Below are positions 52,415 to 62,812 of a DNA stretch of 64,000 nucleotides, piece after piece; position 1 is the first letter of the stretch, and the number at the start of each line of letters is the position of its first letter. The DNA is taken from assembly GCA_949825045.1 (NCBI GenBank), contig OX463813.1, forward strand, positions 2,418,001 through 2,482,000. Direction: 5' to 3'. Both the position numbers and the translations under genes were made by a program. The notes under the pieces are model-generated. The model was given only the letters and a program-made list of their open reading frames with translations. It ran no database searches and was not told where the DNA came from. Origin of the DNA: Argyresthia goedartella (Eukaryota > Arthropoda > Insecta > Lepidoptera > Argyresthiidae).

Positions 52415-52668
52415 CAGGGTGGCATTTAGTCAACTGACCATATTTTGGGGAATAATAGTACCCATCAGTATGAGTAACTTTCCCCAAGAAACATATGTTC
52501 GCAAATGAAAAAAAATCGTCCCTCAGTACATTGACCCAATCAGCTGATTACAAGCTACTATGGGAAACCCAAATATTTTTTTCCTTTGCGACCTTCTGTT
52601 GGTTAGGCAAAGTTTATAATGAAGAGTACATTCCCCAAAATATGGTCAGCTAATTAAATGTCACCAGC
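52415..52668. mobile_element. TIR MITE with TA flank, copy 2
   Basis: The left end CAGGGTGGCATTTAGTCAAC + TGACCATATTTTGGGGAATA and the right end (ttccccaaaatatggtcagc + taattaaatgtcacc) are inverted. It is shorter than the copy at 30289 and its right tip is damaged. Confidence 0.7.
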
Positions 52669-52707
52669 TACATAATAATAGGTACCACTTTCATATCAAA
52701 TTGTTGT

Positions 52708-53032
52708 TACGCGGTGTTATCAATTGAATGTAGCGTCAATACCGAATCTTCCACCTTTACTGGTAATCTTCCTAATGTCCGCACTCCATCGTCGCTTTGC
52801 AACGCGGTCTCATCAAAATGTCTCTGTCTAGCTGCCATTGTAACCCGATATCCTATTGTATCGCAGAATATCGCGCCATCACTCGCTATTATCCTCAGTG
52901 ATGGTTGTACATTCTGCTCTAATTTACATCGCTTATACCTAATGTCCGTCGTTGTGCTGAGAATGGCCCCGGATACGTACACCGCGCTCTCCCGTAGCGT
53001 CCGTGGGGGTACTGCTGCTGGAGTTCCAACCT
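52708..53032 (-). pseudogene. Coding-like fragment, unknown protein
   Basis: The minus-strand frame is open for about 108 codons from the SINE boundary at 53035 to a TAA ending at 52707: VGTPAAVPPRTLRESAVYVS, then TTTDIRYKRCKLEQNVQPSL, ASDGAIFCDTIGYRVTMAAR and LGRLPVKVEDSVLTLHSIDN. The base composition (about half G+C) and balanced residues look like real coding DNA, unlike its neighbours. The upstream side is cut by SINE-A copy 9, so the start is lost. I do not recognise the family; a fragment of a transposon, virus-derived or host gene is possible. The plus strand is also open here. Confidence 0.35.
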
Positions 53033-53035
53033 CAT

Positions 53036-53291
53036 AATAATAATAATATTACCTTGGACACTATTTACACACATTGATCTAGCCCCAAACTAGGATTCCC
53101 TGTATCTTGGGTACTAGACAACGATACAAATACTTATATAGATAAATATTATACTTAGATAGATAAACAACCATGACTAGGGTACAAACATCCGTTCTCA
53201 TCAAACAAATATTTGCCCCTACCGGGACCCGAACCCGGGACCCTTGGCTTCATAGGCAGGGTCACTGCCGACTCGGCCATTCGGGTCGTCA
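53036..53291 (-). repeat. SINE-A copy 9
   Basis: Full length and well preserved; it abuts the coding-like fragment at 53032. Confidence 0.85.
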
Positions 53292-53317
53292 AATACACAA
53301 ATAAAAATGTACCTATT

Positions 53318-53385
53318 AAGGTCCCCACCGAGGCCTTTACCTGGATTCGAGTAAGATTGAGCCGACACCAGCCCGCAATAAACTA
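53318..53385 (-). repeat. SINE-B variant-2 tail end
   Basis: It contains aaggtccccaccgaggcctt + tacctggattcgagtaagat. Confidence 0.5.
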
Positions 53386-53439
53386 ATAAAAATATTTTGA
53401 TTTTTATTAAAAAAATATTATTATTAGTATTATTAGCCA

Positions 53440-53605
53440 AGGTTTTCCTACTGCTGGGCAAAAGCATCTCTTCCCTTCTTCCACTTTCACGCTCCTGGGC
53501 TATTTCCTACCAGTTCTTTTCCTGGTCCTTCAGCTCGTCCCTCCAGCGCTTCCTGGGGCGACCACATCCTCGTTTTGCATTTGGGATCAATAGAGATGTT
53601 GATTT
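53440..53605 (-). pseudogene. RTE-type LINE C-terminal remnant
   Basis: The minus-strand frame reads AKRGCGRPRKRWRDELKDQE, KNW*EIAQERESGRREEMLL, PSS. The 'GRP..RWRD.L....W..IAQ.R..WR' pattern is the RTE C-terminus. It is followed on the same strand by a (TAA)n tail (53400-53440). One stop is present in frame. Confidence 0.75.
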
Positions 53606-54221
53606 GGCGCATTGATCATTAAAAAAGTTTGTCGATAAATTATTATTTTTTAGGTTAGGTATCAACTATCAACAGATGATAAATTTGATATTTTTTTACA
53701 AGATGGTACCTAGCGGCAATTTCTAGAATATTTGATTTTCAAACAGCAGCCAAAGATTGTTGTAGAATTATCAAATCACTGAAATTTTGTCAATTTTTAA
53801 TATGATTGTCTGATTTACCAATATTAAAATAATCCTGTTCTGATTTGTCGATTTTTTTTATTTGACTGATGTTGCGAAAAATATAATGGGAATGCTAAAA
53901 TAATTAAAAGAAGAAGAACTAAAAGAATAGAAAATTGAAAAATTTAAGTTACATAATTTAGTCTCTATTCTAGAAATTAGACGCTGTTTTTACCGACTTT
54001 ATAAAAGGAGGAGTTTTACAATTTGATGGGATATATGTTCATTTCTTTAAGTACGTATTTCTCAGAGACGGGTAGACCGATTTGTATTTTTTTTTTAATT
54101 AAACTCGTAAAAACAATTGACATAAAACAATTACATAAAACAACTGACATAAAACAGTTACATAAACAAACCACAACAACGTAACGTAAAAACAACTGAC
54201 ATAAAACAATTACATAAATAA
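53606..54221. other. Unassigned AT-rich sequence
   Basis: A short imperfect repeat (cataaaacaattacataaa) occurs several times at 54119-54220. No gene is seen. Confidence 0.3.
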
Positions 54222-54560
54222 ACCGCCCAAAGATTCTCCCAGCCCAAATGTGCCCGCTTCATTGGCAGCGTTCCCGCGCTGCACAGCGAGTGAGATTCTC
54301 TGGACCAGGAAAGCCCCGGCGCGGTTGTCAAACCCTTGGTCCCTCAAGTGACGCCCAATGTCCCTGATAAAGGCCCTACGCTGCGAACCTCATACCCCTG
54401 TAGTCTCGACGGCTAAAGGAACGAACAGATAACTTCCCATTAACTGCGCGTATTTAATACACTTCTGCCGCGCTGCTAACTCAGCAGCAGCACCCGGGGT
54501 TACCAAAGTTGAGCCGATGTGGGATGGAGCAAACGTGGACATACTGGTCGTATCCCATAA
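54222..54560 (-). pseudogene. Retroelement C-terminal domain, second copy, with stop
   Basis: It is homologous to 15877-16240: FAPSHIGSTLVTPGAAAELA, YLFVPLAVETTGV*GSQ, ISLAVQRGNAANEAGTFG, ending at GGLFM and a stop. One in-frame TGA (near 54391) breaks it. The shared truncation point and orientation suggest the same family inserted twice. Confidence 0.55.
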
Positions 54561-55302
54561 AAGTCAAGGACCCCTCTCCCACGTGATTAACGTCAAACCG
54601 TCCGGACGTGAAAGGATTTACCTTCCGATTTGTCCCATTTTCATCAGACGAGGATTCGATGCTGGGATCCTGGATAAATCGAGGGACCTTTGCAAATATT
54701 ATAGCGATTTTTCTAATTTTTGTAGTAACTCGGGCTTAGGAAGTATCACTTTGTGAAAAGGAACTGATGATGAAGACTACAGACCGCCACCGGAACTGCT
54801 CAAAACAAAGAGCCTACAGGGTAGGTTGCGATACGGTAACTTTATTAAGGTTGGTCTGTAATGTATGCTCGTCATAATGCATAATGGTGAAATGGAAGTG
54901 ACGGTGAGAAGAGCTTCTTAACAATTCTCAACGTCACTCAGGATCTGATGAACCTGAGTGACGGTCATTCTAAATTACAGGACAGACAATTTTCACTGAG
55001 ACTTTCGTGCAATGTGCCCAATGCGGTAACAAAGCCAGCACCACTATCCCGGACCAATAAAGGGTCGACAGAAACGTAAATACTCGCACATAACGCGATG
55101 TTATATTTTATTTATTGCCCGACATACATTTTTGAGCTAAGATAAATTCGTGCGATAGATTTTGTGCGTGAGCTGGCTCTTGGGAGTGATTTTGTTATTT
55201 TACGGGTTTATCCTTATCACGTTTCAGACGGTGTACCTAGCACGATATGGCACTACATGTGTCACGGGTAACAAGATGCTGTTACCCGAGTAATATAATA
55301 TA
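54561..55302. other. Unassigned sequence with a short hairpin
   Basis: 54931-54962 pairs GTCACTCAGG with CCTGAGTGAC around 10 nt. The frame 54517-54756 has no domain. No repeat match was found in the window. Confidence 0.3.
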
Positions 55303-55556
55303 CTAGCTGATGTCCGCAACTTCATCTGCGTGTTCCTAGGAATTATTATTATCTGAGATAACGTTACCCTCCTTCTGGTGCAGTCAGATAAAAAGTAGTC
55401 TATATGTTAATCTAGCTCATAAACTACCGCTGTGTGCTAAATTTCATTCAAATACGTTCTGCCGTTTTAGCATGATTGAGGCACAAACACACAAACATCC
55501 GAACATCCAAACATCCTAACATCTCTCCTTTCACATTTATAATATTAGTTAGATAT
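55303..55556 (+). repeat. G repeat, uninterrupted copy
   Basis: It runs from actagctgatgtccgcaact to tttataatattagttagata. The order of blocks (ggtgcagtcagataaaaagt, aatttcattcaaatacgttc, attgaggcacaaacacacaa) defines the family. Confidence 0.75.
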
Positions 55557-55618
55557 ATATATATAAGCATTGTATGTTCGCTTTCTAGATTGGAAAGCTA
55601 GGTGTAATATACATACAT

Positions 55619-55866
55619 TGACGACCAGAATGGCCGAGTCGGCAGTGACCCTGCCTACGAAGCCAAGGGTTCCGGGTTCGAGTCCCGGAGGGGGCAAATT
55701 TTTGTTCGATGAGAAGGGATGTTTGTACCCTAGTCAAGGTTGTTTATCTATCTAAATATAATATTTATCTATATAAGTACGTGTATCGTTGTCTAGTACC
55801 CAAGATACAGGGAATCCTAGTTTGGGGCTCGATAAATGTGTGTAAATAGTGTCCAAGGTATTATAT
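55619..55866 (+). repeat. SINE-A copy 10
   Basis: Full length with intact promoter boxes. Confidence 0.8.
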
Positions 55867-55884
55867 TATACATATATTATTATT

Positions 55885-56262
55885 TAAGGACGCTCACAAA
55901 AGCCAATATGCACAAAATTAGAGTCGCACGAAGGGCTATGGAGCGTGGCAAGCTAGGCACCAGCCTCATTGACCGCGTGCCTAACGTTGAAATCCGCAGA
56001 CTTACCAAAGTCACAGACGTGGGTACGCGCATCCCGGGGCTCAAGTGGTAATGGGCGGGACACTTGGTTAGAAGGGGGGACGGACGGTGGACCAAGGCAG
56101 CCACAGAGTGGCGGCCGCGAACAGGAAAGAGATCAGCGGGCAGACCACCGGCCCGATGGTCAAATGAAATTGTTAAGGTGGCTGGAAAGCAGTGGACGAG
56201 ACTGGCGGTTGACCGCAGCGAATGGCGTGCTTTGGGAGAGGCCTATGCCCAGCAGTGAGATG
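55885..56262 (+). pseudogene. RTE-type LINE C-terminal region
   Basis: Frames read IRVARRAMERGKLGTSLIDR, VPNVEIRRLTKVTDVGTRIP + GLKW*WAGHLVRRGDGRWTK, TEWRPRTGKRSAGRPPARWS, and LGEAYAQQ. It is one of the better-preserved RTE tails. A stop (TAA) interrupts KW.WAGH, and the frame changes near there. Upstream domains are missing. Confidence 0.85.
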
Positions 56263-56333
56263 ACAAGGGCTGATGACGATATTATTATATTATATGTACA
56301 TCTTTAGTCTTAGTAAGAGTTCTTTAAGAGGTC

Positions 56334-56570
56334 CGTTCCACGCTTGCTTCCCACGCAGGAGATGTAGGTTCGAATCCCGGCGCTGACCAGGTACCAATGA
56401 GATACATTATTTATCTTAGGCACAATATACGGACGTTCGTAACGGTGATGGAAAACATTGTGGGTTAATCTCCATAGCAGCGGCTATGGGCTAGCCCCAT
56501 GTTACGCAAAATTAAGTGGGCACAATTATTATTTGCCACCGCGTATAGGAAAAGGCGTGTTGCTGTGTTA
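56334..56570 (+). repeat. SINE-B variant 1
   Basis: A head remnant (ttccacgcttgcttcccacg, gtaggttcgaatcccggcgc), the middle, and a shortened tail to aggaaaaggcgtgttgctgt. Confidence 0.65.
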
Positions 56571-56789
56571 TTCTTGGTAATAGCTGAATAATATTATGTG
56601 TTTCATTTACACGGGTCTGGGAGTTTATTTCGGTTCTTTCTTCGATGAGAAATCTTACGAAAATTTACGGTACGGTATTGTGGCTATTTTAATTTGTATG
56701 TGACGAGGTGTGGATGATCAGGAATCTGTATACACGGTACAGATTCAGGACATAGCCAACAGCGACAACTTCCTATTCATCACGACAAT
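56571..56789. other. Unassigned sequence
   Basis: Nothing is recognised. Confidence 0.25.
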
Positions 56790-56885
56790 TTTTCAAATCG
56801 TTTATTTGTAACACAAAAAATATATACAGAGAACTTAATAAATGGCAATAATGTACACAAAGGCGAGCATATTTCTATAAATCAG
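56790..56885 (-). repeat. LINE 3' end ('GCGAGCTTAT' family), decayed
   Basis: It contains cacaaaggcgagcatatttc and upstream AT-rich sequence. Confidence 0.45.
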
Positions 56886-57206
56886 GGCGATTTCACAAAT
56901 CGTCAGCACACCGCATTAACTGCACTAGCTATTGCCATATCTTTGACAAATTCGTCCCGCGCCAATCCACCATTTATCAGCACCCATTGAGACAGAAATC
57001 TCTGTGAGCGATTATTCTCGAGCGTAGTGGTGCAGAATACGTGGTAAATACCCAGGCAGATTTGGGGTAAAAACCGGGAAAGACTTGCTTTTTGAATATC
57101 ACGGGGGAAAGCAGCATCTTCTCGTACCGATTCAATTTCAGGTTTTATTTGACGTCTTAGTAGATTGATTTAATTGGTTGATCACTAATATAAATAAATA
57201 AATGTA
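56886..57206. other. Unassigned sequence
   Basis: No repeat or gene is recognised. Confidence 0.3.
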
Positions 57207-57490
57207 GCCCATTACCGTCTCCACCAAGGGGCACAGCCTATACCCTGATATGAGTAACATTAAGCCATTCTCCATCACGCTGGCTCAGTGTGGATTGGTA
57301 GAGGGGTTTGACAACTAATAGATACCAAGTAGCGATAGTGGCCGGGACGTACAGTTAATCGTATCATCCGAGACACTGAATGTCAGATAATATACTTAGG
57401 ATACATTATTTATCTCATTGGTACATGGACAGGATTTGAACCTGCATCTCCCGTGTAAGAAGCAAGCGTGAAACCCAGTAGACCACGTAT
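57207..57490 (-). repeat. SINE-B head with variant-2 tail, complete
   Basis: The tail (ccgtctccaccaaggggcac, gctggctcagtgtggattgg) and the head (gaacctgcatctcccgtgta, gcgtgaaacccagtagacca) are continuous. Confidence 0.7.
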
Positions 57491-57986
57491 CACTAATAAA
57501 TCAATTAAAAAAAACTGAGACCGGGGTAATTGAGGATTCGTCTGCACTGCACTAATGGTCAAATACGAATTGCTTGATAATAATTATCTGTAACATAAAT
57601 AGTTGCAAGCAAAAAGTATTGACCCTAACAACGCATTATTATGATGTCTGTAAAAACACAATACTCTCGGTATTTATCCGCAAAATACCCGCGCGTTATT
57701 ACCCGGCCACCCCCGTTCCTATCCCCGACGCGAAGACTTCCAGACGGGCGCCATTTATCAAAACTGCTTGGACCATCTATCTTGCTCTAAAAACGAACCT
57801 TATATTCAAAGTATTTATTCTAATACTCAGTCAGAGAAAGAATTATTCGGAGTTCTATTATCTGGTATTCGGTAGAACTGGTACTTTTAGGGTACCCTTT
57901 TATAACGCAAAATCACTGGGTGTAAGTAACGTAGTAAAATAGTACTCCTGATAGATAGACGGGCTGAAACAAAATATTACTATGGA
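57491..57986 (+). other. Unassigned sequence with a 122-codon open frame
   Basis: 57574-57942 is open (contains VFIRKIPARYYPATPVPIPD and TNLIFKVFILILSQRKNYSE). It has no domain I recognise, an AT-biased start and no promoter or Kozak support. It might be a decayed element ORF in another frame. Confidence 0.25.
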
Positions 57987-58490
57987 ATAGAAGTATTTTA
58001 TCTATAAACATGAATTCCTCACCTATGTTTTACATGAAAATGATATCAAACATGCCTTAACAGCAAAACTTTATCTGTTATATTATTTCGTTTAGGTGGC
58101 GTGGGATGTGTCTTTGAATTAATCTGCGTCGCCTTGGAGCCTACGTATTTTTTTTCTGTAACATGTTACATAGGAAGTACCATTAAAGTATATATCTTGT
58201 AAACAAGAATACTTAAGCTATACATCAGTATTTTTTAATGTAGTTTGCTTAATTTCCAGAAAGTTGAAGCCCTATTAGGAGAAAAAAAAACTTTACATTT
58301 TCACAAATTCGCTTTAAATTTCAAAACTTGCTATGGACTGATAGTATTTTATGCACGAAAATGAATTCCTAGTCCTTGTCTTATACGAAAACGATATCAA
58401 ACATGCCCTAGTAGCAGAACTTTTTCAGGTATATTTTTTTGTTTAAGTGTCGCGGGGTGCGTTTTAGAATTGACCCTCAAGGGCCTCTCG
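57987..58490. repeat. Diverged direct repeat pair, about 349 bp apart
   Basis: 57987-58140 and 58336-58490 share ordered blocks: tagtattttat, gaattcct, gatatcaaacatgcc, gcagaactt-like and ttgtttaagtggcg-like, at roughly three-quarters identity by eye. No function is evident. Confidence 0.6.
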
Positions 58491-59624
58491 GATCGTGTCC
58501 GACTTTCCTCAATTTCGAAATATGAACTTTAGCATACTTATCAGCTGTGGTAAGAAAATCTTTCACTAACTTCTTTCGCTAACTGCACAAACCATCCGGG
58601 CAGAACTCCCACTATTAAAAGACGTAAATATTATAGTTTCATCGTCTTCTTTTAAACATTTATTTAAAAAAAAAACACTACATGCATGTTAAAATATCGA
58701 ACATTATTATCGATTTATTCTGTTTACTTTCTTTATAAAAAGAAAAAATCGAAAATAACCATTTCCGACTCCTGAGCTAAAAATAGCACCTTCGCCGCTT
58801 GATTTTGGGTTCTTAGGCTTCACGAACCGAAAAGTTTACGGCACGAGCCGAAGGGGAGCCTTTGCGAACTCGTGGGAAAAGTACTATTTTCGTTTTAACA
58901 GTTAAACCGCTGGAGAAAATGATTTATCTGTGATCGTTAATCTCAGATCTGAAGACTTTTATTATACATATACCTACTTTGTAGAAAATTGTTTGTTCAA
59001 TTTGTGAACTCACTTCAATAGACTTAAACGAAGATTATATCAGTATTTTTTCATCTATTTCTATCAAATGCTCTATTTCGCAATAACTCTGAGTATAAAA
59101 TTCATAATTCAAAAAGAGTTTATTTCCATAAGAAACACATAGGTAACATTTGGAGAATGTCAAATCTTAAACTAACACATGTATAAGGTACAGGGAATTA
59201 TAGAACTCAATTTGAATTCTGTCACCTCAATGTTTTAGATGCTGGAGGCAAAGAGGCGACTAGAAACCTCCAGATATATACGTTATTTTTTACAGAATTG
59301 GAGCAAACACCTTCCCAAGCTTTCTTGTCTTCTACATAATCTGATATGTCACCAGAAAAGAATAATGTCTCTATGTTATTTGAATTAGAGCAATGGTTTG
59401 TGCCCCTAGGTGAGGATATTAATAGGCCACATTAACTCTAAACCATAATAAGAACATACAGAAAACTGTATTATAATCTACTCCCAAGTCCCACAAAACG
59501 GACTTATTGAATACCTGGCCAAAAGTGGATACTAAGACCATAATAATAACTCTTTCTACATATAATAAATAACTCTATCCACAAATAAACAATGGTCTAT
59601 CCCTGCTCAGAAATCGACCTTTCC
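58491..59624. other. Longest stretch without recognised repeats
   Basis: About 1.1 kb with no repeat recognised apart from a SINE-B variant-2 tail tip at 59388-59435 (gtttgtgcccctaggtgagg). No reading frame over 60 codons, promoter pair or splice-flanked exon was found. Confidence 0.35.
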
Positions 59625-59750
59625 CACCCTCATTTGGTTTGCTGGAAGAGATCTCTTATTAGAGATAAGCTCGCCTTTGTACACTATTTTATGTAAGTCT
59701 TGTTGTCCATATATTAGTTGTGTGCAATAAAGAAATTTTGAATTATGAAT
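59625..59750 (+). repeat. LINE 3' end ('GCGAGCTTAT' family), sense copy
   Basis: It reads tttgctggaagagatctctt + attagagataagctcgcctt and ends gtgcaataaagaaattttga. The AATAAA shows that this is the transcript sense. Confidence 0.7.
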
Positions 59751-59974
59751 AAATCGATCGAAAATAAATTACTGAATGAAATGATGGATTGCTTGAACTG
59801 ATTTTTCCTTTGCATTCAAACTATGGTCATTGCGTTTGAGACCAAAACCACACAATAATAACAACAAACAGGAAATATCTCCAAGTTGCAGCCTGCGACT
59901 TGCAATATTAAATGTAACTCTAGGAACCGGCAGGGTGCAGACTAAATCTACCCGGAAAAATGTACATCATTAAT
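59751..59974. other. Unassigned sequence
   Basis: Nothing is recognised. Confidence 0.25.
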
Positions 59975-60406
59975 TTTATCTACACACGTATCATAAACCC
60001 TCTTTACTGCGTCTAAAAAGCACACGTTAAGACCAGCATAATATAAAACTAATTGGTAAAAAGTCATTTCTTATCTGAAAATTTGTACATTATGGTCATA
60101 ATGTGTAAATTTTCTACATATTATGACATTCCAATTTCGAACGCCGACGCCCGCTTGCGTGCCGCCCTTAGTTTTTCTGTGAAGTTGGTACTACTGAACG
60201 AGCTAAACAAGTGCAGAGCAATTATCAATGCCACCATGCCGGTCGCTCATGCGGTTCCTGAACACATCAAAGAAAGCTTATGATATGTGTCTAGATAAAC
60301 TAATGTATGTAACTGTAAATAATTAGGCATTAAAAATCTCGAGTGATATTATAAACCCCCTTCGAGTTTTAATGCCCTGCATTATGTATCAGTCACATAA
60401 ACTACG
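59975..60406 (+). mobile_element. 'A' element, copy 5
   Basis: A full copy with both inverted ends (tttatctacacacgtatca; tgatatgtgtctagataaa) and the longest tail. The tail includes the fold ctcgagtgat ... ttcgagttttaatgcc. Confidence 0.6.
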
Positions 60407-61183
60407 AATAGTACATTACAGCCTCGGTCTATAATGACAGCGTTGCTGGCAGCATTGTTCAGTGGCTGAAAGCGCAGCTTAGCACAGCTCTAGGCCTACT
60501 CAGCGTGGTCAGCATTACAGCCTCTAATGGACAAGCTGGAACAAAGGCTGAGACCGAAGTTCGAGGCCTTTATAGCGGACAAAGCTAAACTAAGCTCGAG
60601 ACCATCATAGAGTGGCCAGCAGTGCAGTCATTGCGGACCAAAACTTGTATAGTTCTTTTCTCAAACAATGCGAGTAATTTATAAAATATTACGAAAATTA
60701 ATGGAAAACTATAAGGAAATTTGCAAAAATTTCACCGCGCTCCGCTTTTGTTTCTTTGCCGCGCTTTTTTTTCTAAGCTGCCTGTAATAAAAAAAAAATC
60801 ACTTGACCATTTTTCTAGACAATAGTGGATTTTCCCAAGAAATTTCTGGCGGCTAAAACACACTTCATTGAATTTCCATACAACTTTGCTGGCGCTTACA
60901 TGTAGCGCGGCAAGATTGACTTTGCTCAAAGAAGGTTGTCAAAATAATGAACTCATTGCGTGTTACCACAAAAAATATTAATCAAAACAAACGTCAAATC
61001 CTATTATACATTTTTGTTTAAGTTTTGAACAGTATTTTTTTTTGTGGTAAGGCCTATTATAATTATATTATGTCGTTTGAGTATCCTACGAAATCAGACA
61101 ATAACTGTCCGATTTCAAGCTATCAGAGTAATTCGTTTTGTTTAGTTAGTTTCAACGAAGACATAAATCTAACGACCGGCTAA
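60407..61183. other. Unassigned; GC-richer patch at 60420-60620
   Basis: 60420-60620 is richer in G+C (gctggcagcattgttcagtg) and could be decayed coding DNA, but stops occur in all frames. The rest is AT-rich. Confidence 0.3.
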
Positions 61184-61442
61184 ATAATAATAATAATGCC
61201 TTGGACACTATTTATACACATTGATCTAGCCCCAAACCAAGATTCCCTGTAACTTGGGTACTAGACAACGATACACATACTTATATAGATAAATATTATA
61301 CTTAGATAGATAGATAAATAACCATGACAAGGATACAAACATCCGTTCCCATCAAACAAATATTTGCCCACACCGGGACTCGCACCCGGGACCCTTGGAT
61401 TCGTAGGCAGGGTCATTGCCAACTCGGCCTTTCGGGTCGCCA
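61184..61442 (-). repeat. SINE-A copy 11
   Basis: Full length; the B box reads gactcgcacccgggaccctt, with one change. Confidence 0.8.
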
Positions 61443-61689
61443 AATTTCTTGAATCCTTTGTATTTTTTTTCTAAATAATAGAGTATTTGTAATCATTTAA
61501 ATTTGATTACAGTTCCACGTAGAGTTCAGAAGGTACCCGGTGACATGAATCACCGAATCAGCAAGTAGGTCAACTCTTGCCTGCTCTCATTCTTTTGTAC
61601 GATTGTGGGGAGTTGGAGGCAGTCTGAACGTTGGACCATCTGCCATTGACCTGTTCGTTTTAGCGGGCTAAGTATGCATCTTCCATCGC
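61443..61689. other. Unassigned sequence
   Basis: Nothing is recognised. Confidence 0.25.
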
Positions 61690-62156
61690 TTATGCCCGGG
61701 ATACACGAGGCTAGTTTTTCAAGCTAGGATAGTTTTCTACCAAACTATCCTGGCTTGCTGACCTGGCTTCGAACATGCTAGTGCTGAATCACGTTTAGAC
61801 TTAACTTTATAACTTGGAAGGGTGCCGTTCCATAAGCATTCATGGTCACAATAAAGTTGTACAATTTTTAAATTAATCTCCGTACTTAGTTTGGGCATCT
61901 TACAAACTAAAAAACACGTCTTAGTAGAAACACAAACTAAACGCGTGGTTCCTGCTTGCTATCCCACTGAAAACTAGCTTCGCCGGCCACATAAAGCTAG
62001 AACACAAGCCAGGATAGTAAAATCAGTGGTGGGGGGTGCTACTAGCCTAAAAAGTTGAAAATTTTCTACTAAAAACTATCCTGGCTTGTAAACTAGCTTA
62101 CTAGCTTACTAGCTTAGAAATGAAGCTAGTTTTGAGTACACGAAGCCAGAAATACT

Positions 62157-62191
<35 letters not shown>

Positions 62192-62723
62192 CTGATTACA
62201 GAGTTTACAGGACATACGATACAAATAAGACAAAAAGGTAAACTTATCTTTGGCCAATTACAAACTCTCATTATTAAAGACTAAGCAGGTATGATAGAAA
62301 GCATACAGTTGACATTAAAAAGAAAAATTAAATTAAGTCAAAAATTAAGTTAAATTACATCAAAATTACATTATTGTGGTTATGTGCGTGAGTGGTATGG
62401 TAGAGAGAGAGAGAGAGAATTTAAATGATTATGCAGGAACAGAAGGCAGGCTTACCTTTGCTCCTTAAGCAACGACATAATCCGTTTTTCGAAGAGCGGC
62501 TTTGATAGATGAAAAATGTCCGGGTCGGCAAAGTACTTGTTGTGAGTGCGGGGCAGCCTGCAGCTGATGGAGTTAGCTGCGTAGTTTGTGCGTGCGAAGG
62601 GAATATGGAAGAGTTTGTTTGCAGAGTGGCGAGTGCGAATAGACGGAATACTAGCTTGCTAGTTCACTGTCACTAGCTTGCTATCCTAGCTTGAAAAACT
62701 AGCCTCGTGTATCCCGGGCATTA
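61690..62723. mobile_element. 1,028-bp TIR element flanked by TTA
   Basis: Element 61693-62720 has perfect 40-bp inverted ends starting TGCCCGGGATACACGAGGCT. It is flanked by TTA at 61690-61692 and 62721-62723. A 3-bp TTA/TWA duplication is typical of the PIF/Harbinger superfamily. The interior is full of short motifs (ctagctt, actatcctggctt) in both orientations, likely subterminal repeats. No transposase is present. A LINE fragment is inserted at 62157-62646. Confidence 0.8.
62157..62646 (-). pseudogene. LINE 3' fragment nested in the TIR element
   Basis: On the minus strand the frame reads IRTRHSANKLFHIPFARTNY, AANSISCRLPRTHNKYFADP, FHLSKPLFEKRIMSLLKEQR and a stop at 62452. A 3' UTR follows, ending in (TAAA)n at 62157. 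This is the C-terminal end of a LINE ORF2. AATACT occurs at 62151-62156 and 62647-62652, a likely target duplication. Confidence 0.7.
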
Positions 62724-62812
62724 TGGACTTTATCTATAAATATACTGCTATACGTAATATATAATATTTATAAATATACTGAATCACTATTCAAATATTT
62801 TAGACCGTCAAG

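Noticed and set aside
57574..57942. 122-codon gene candidate
   Set aside because: No domain, poor start context and AT-biased composition; I kept it only as an unassigned open frame.
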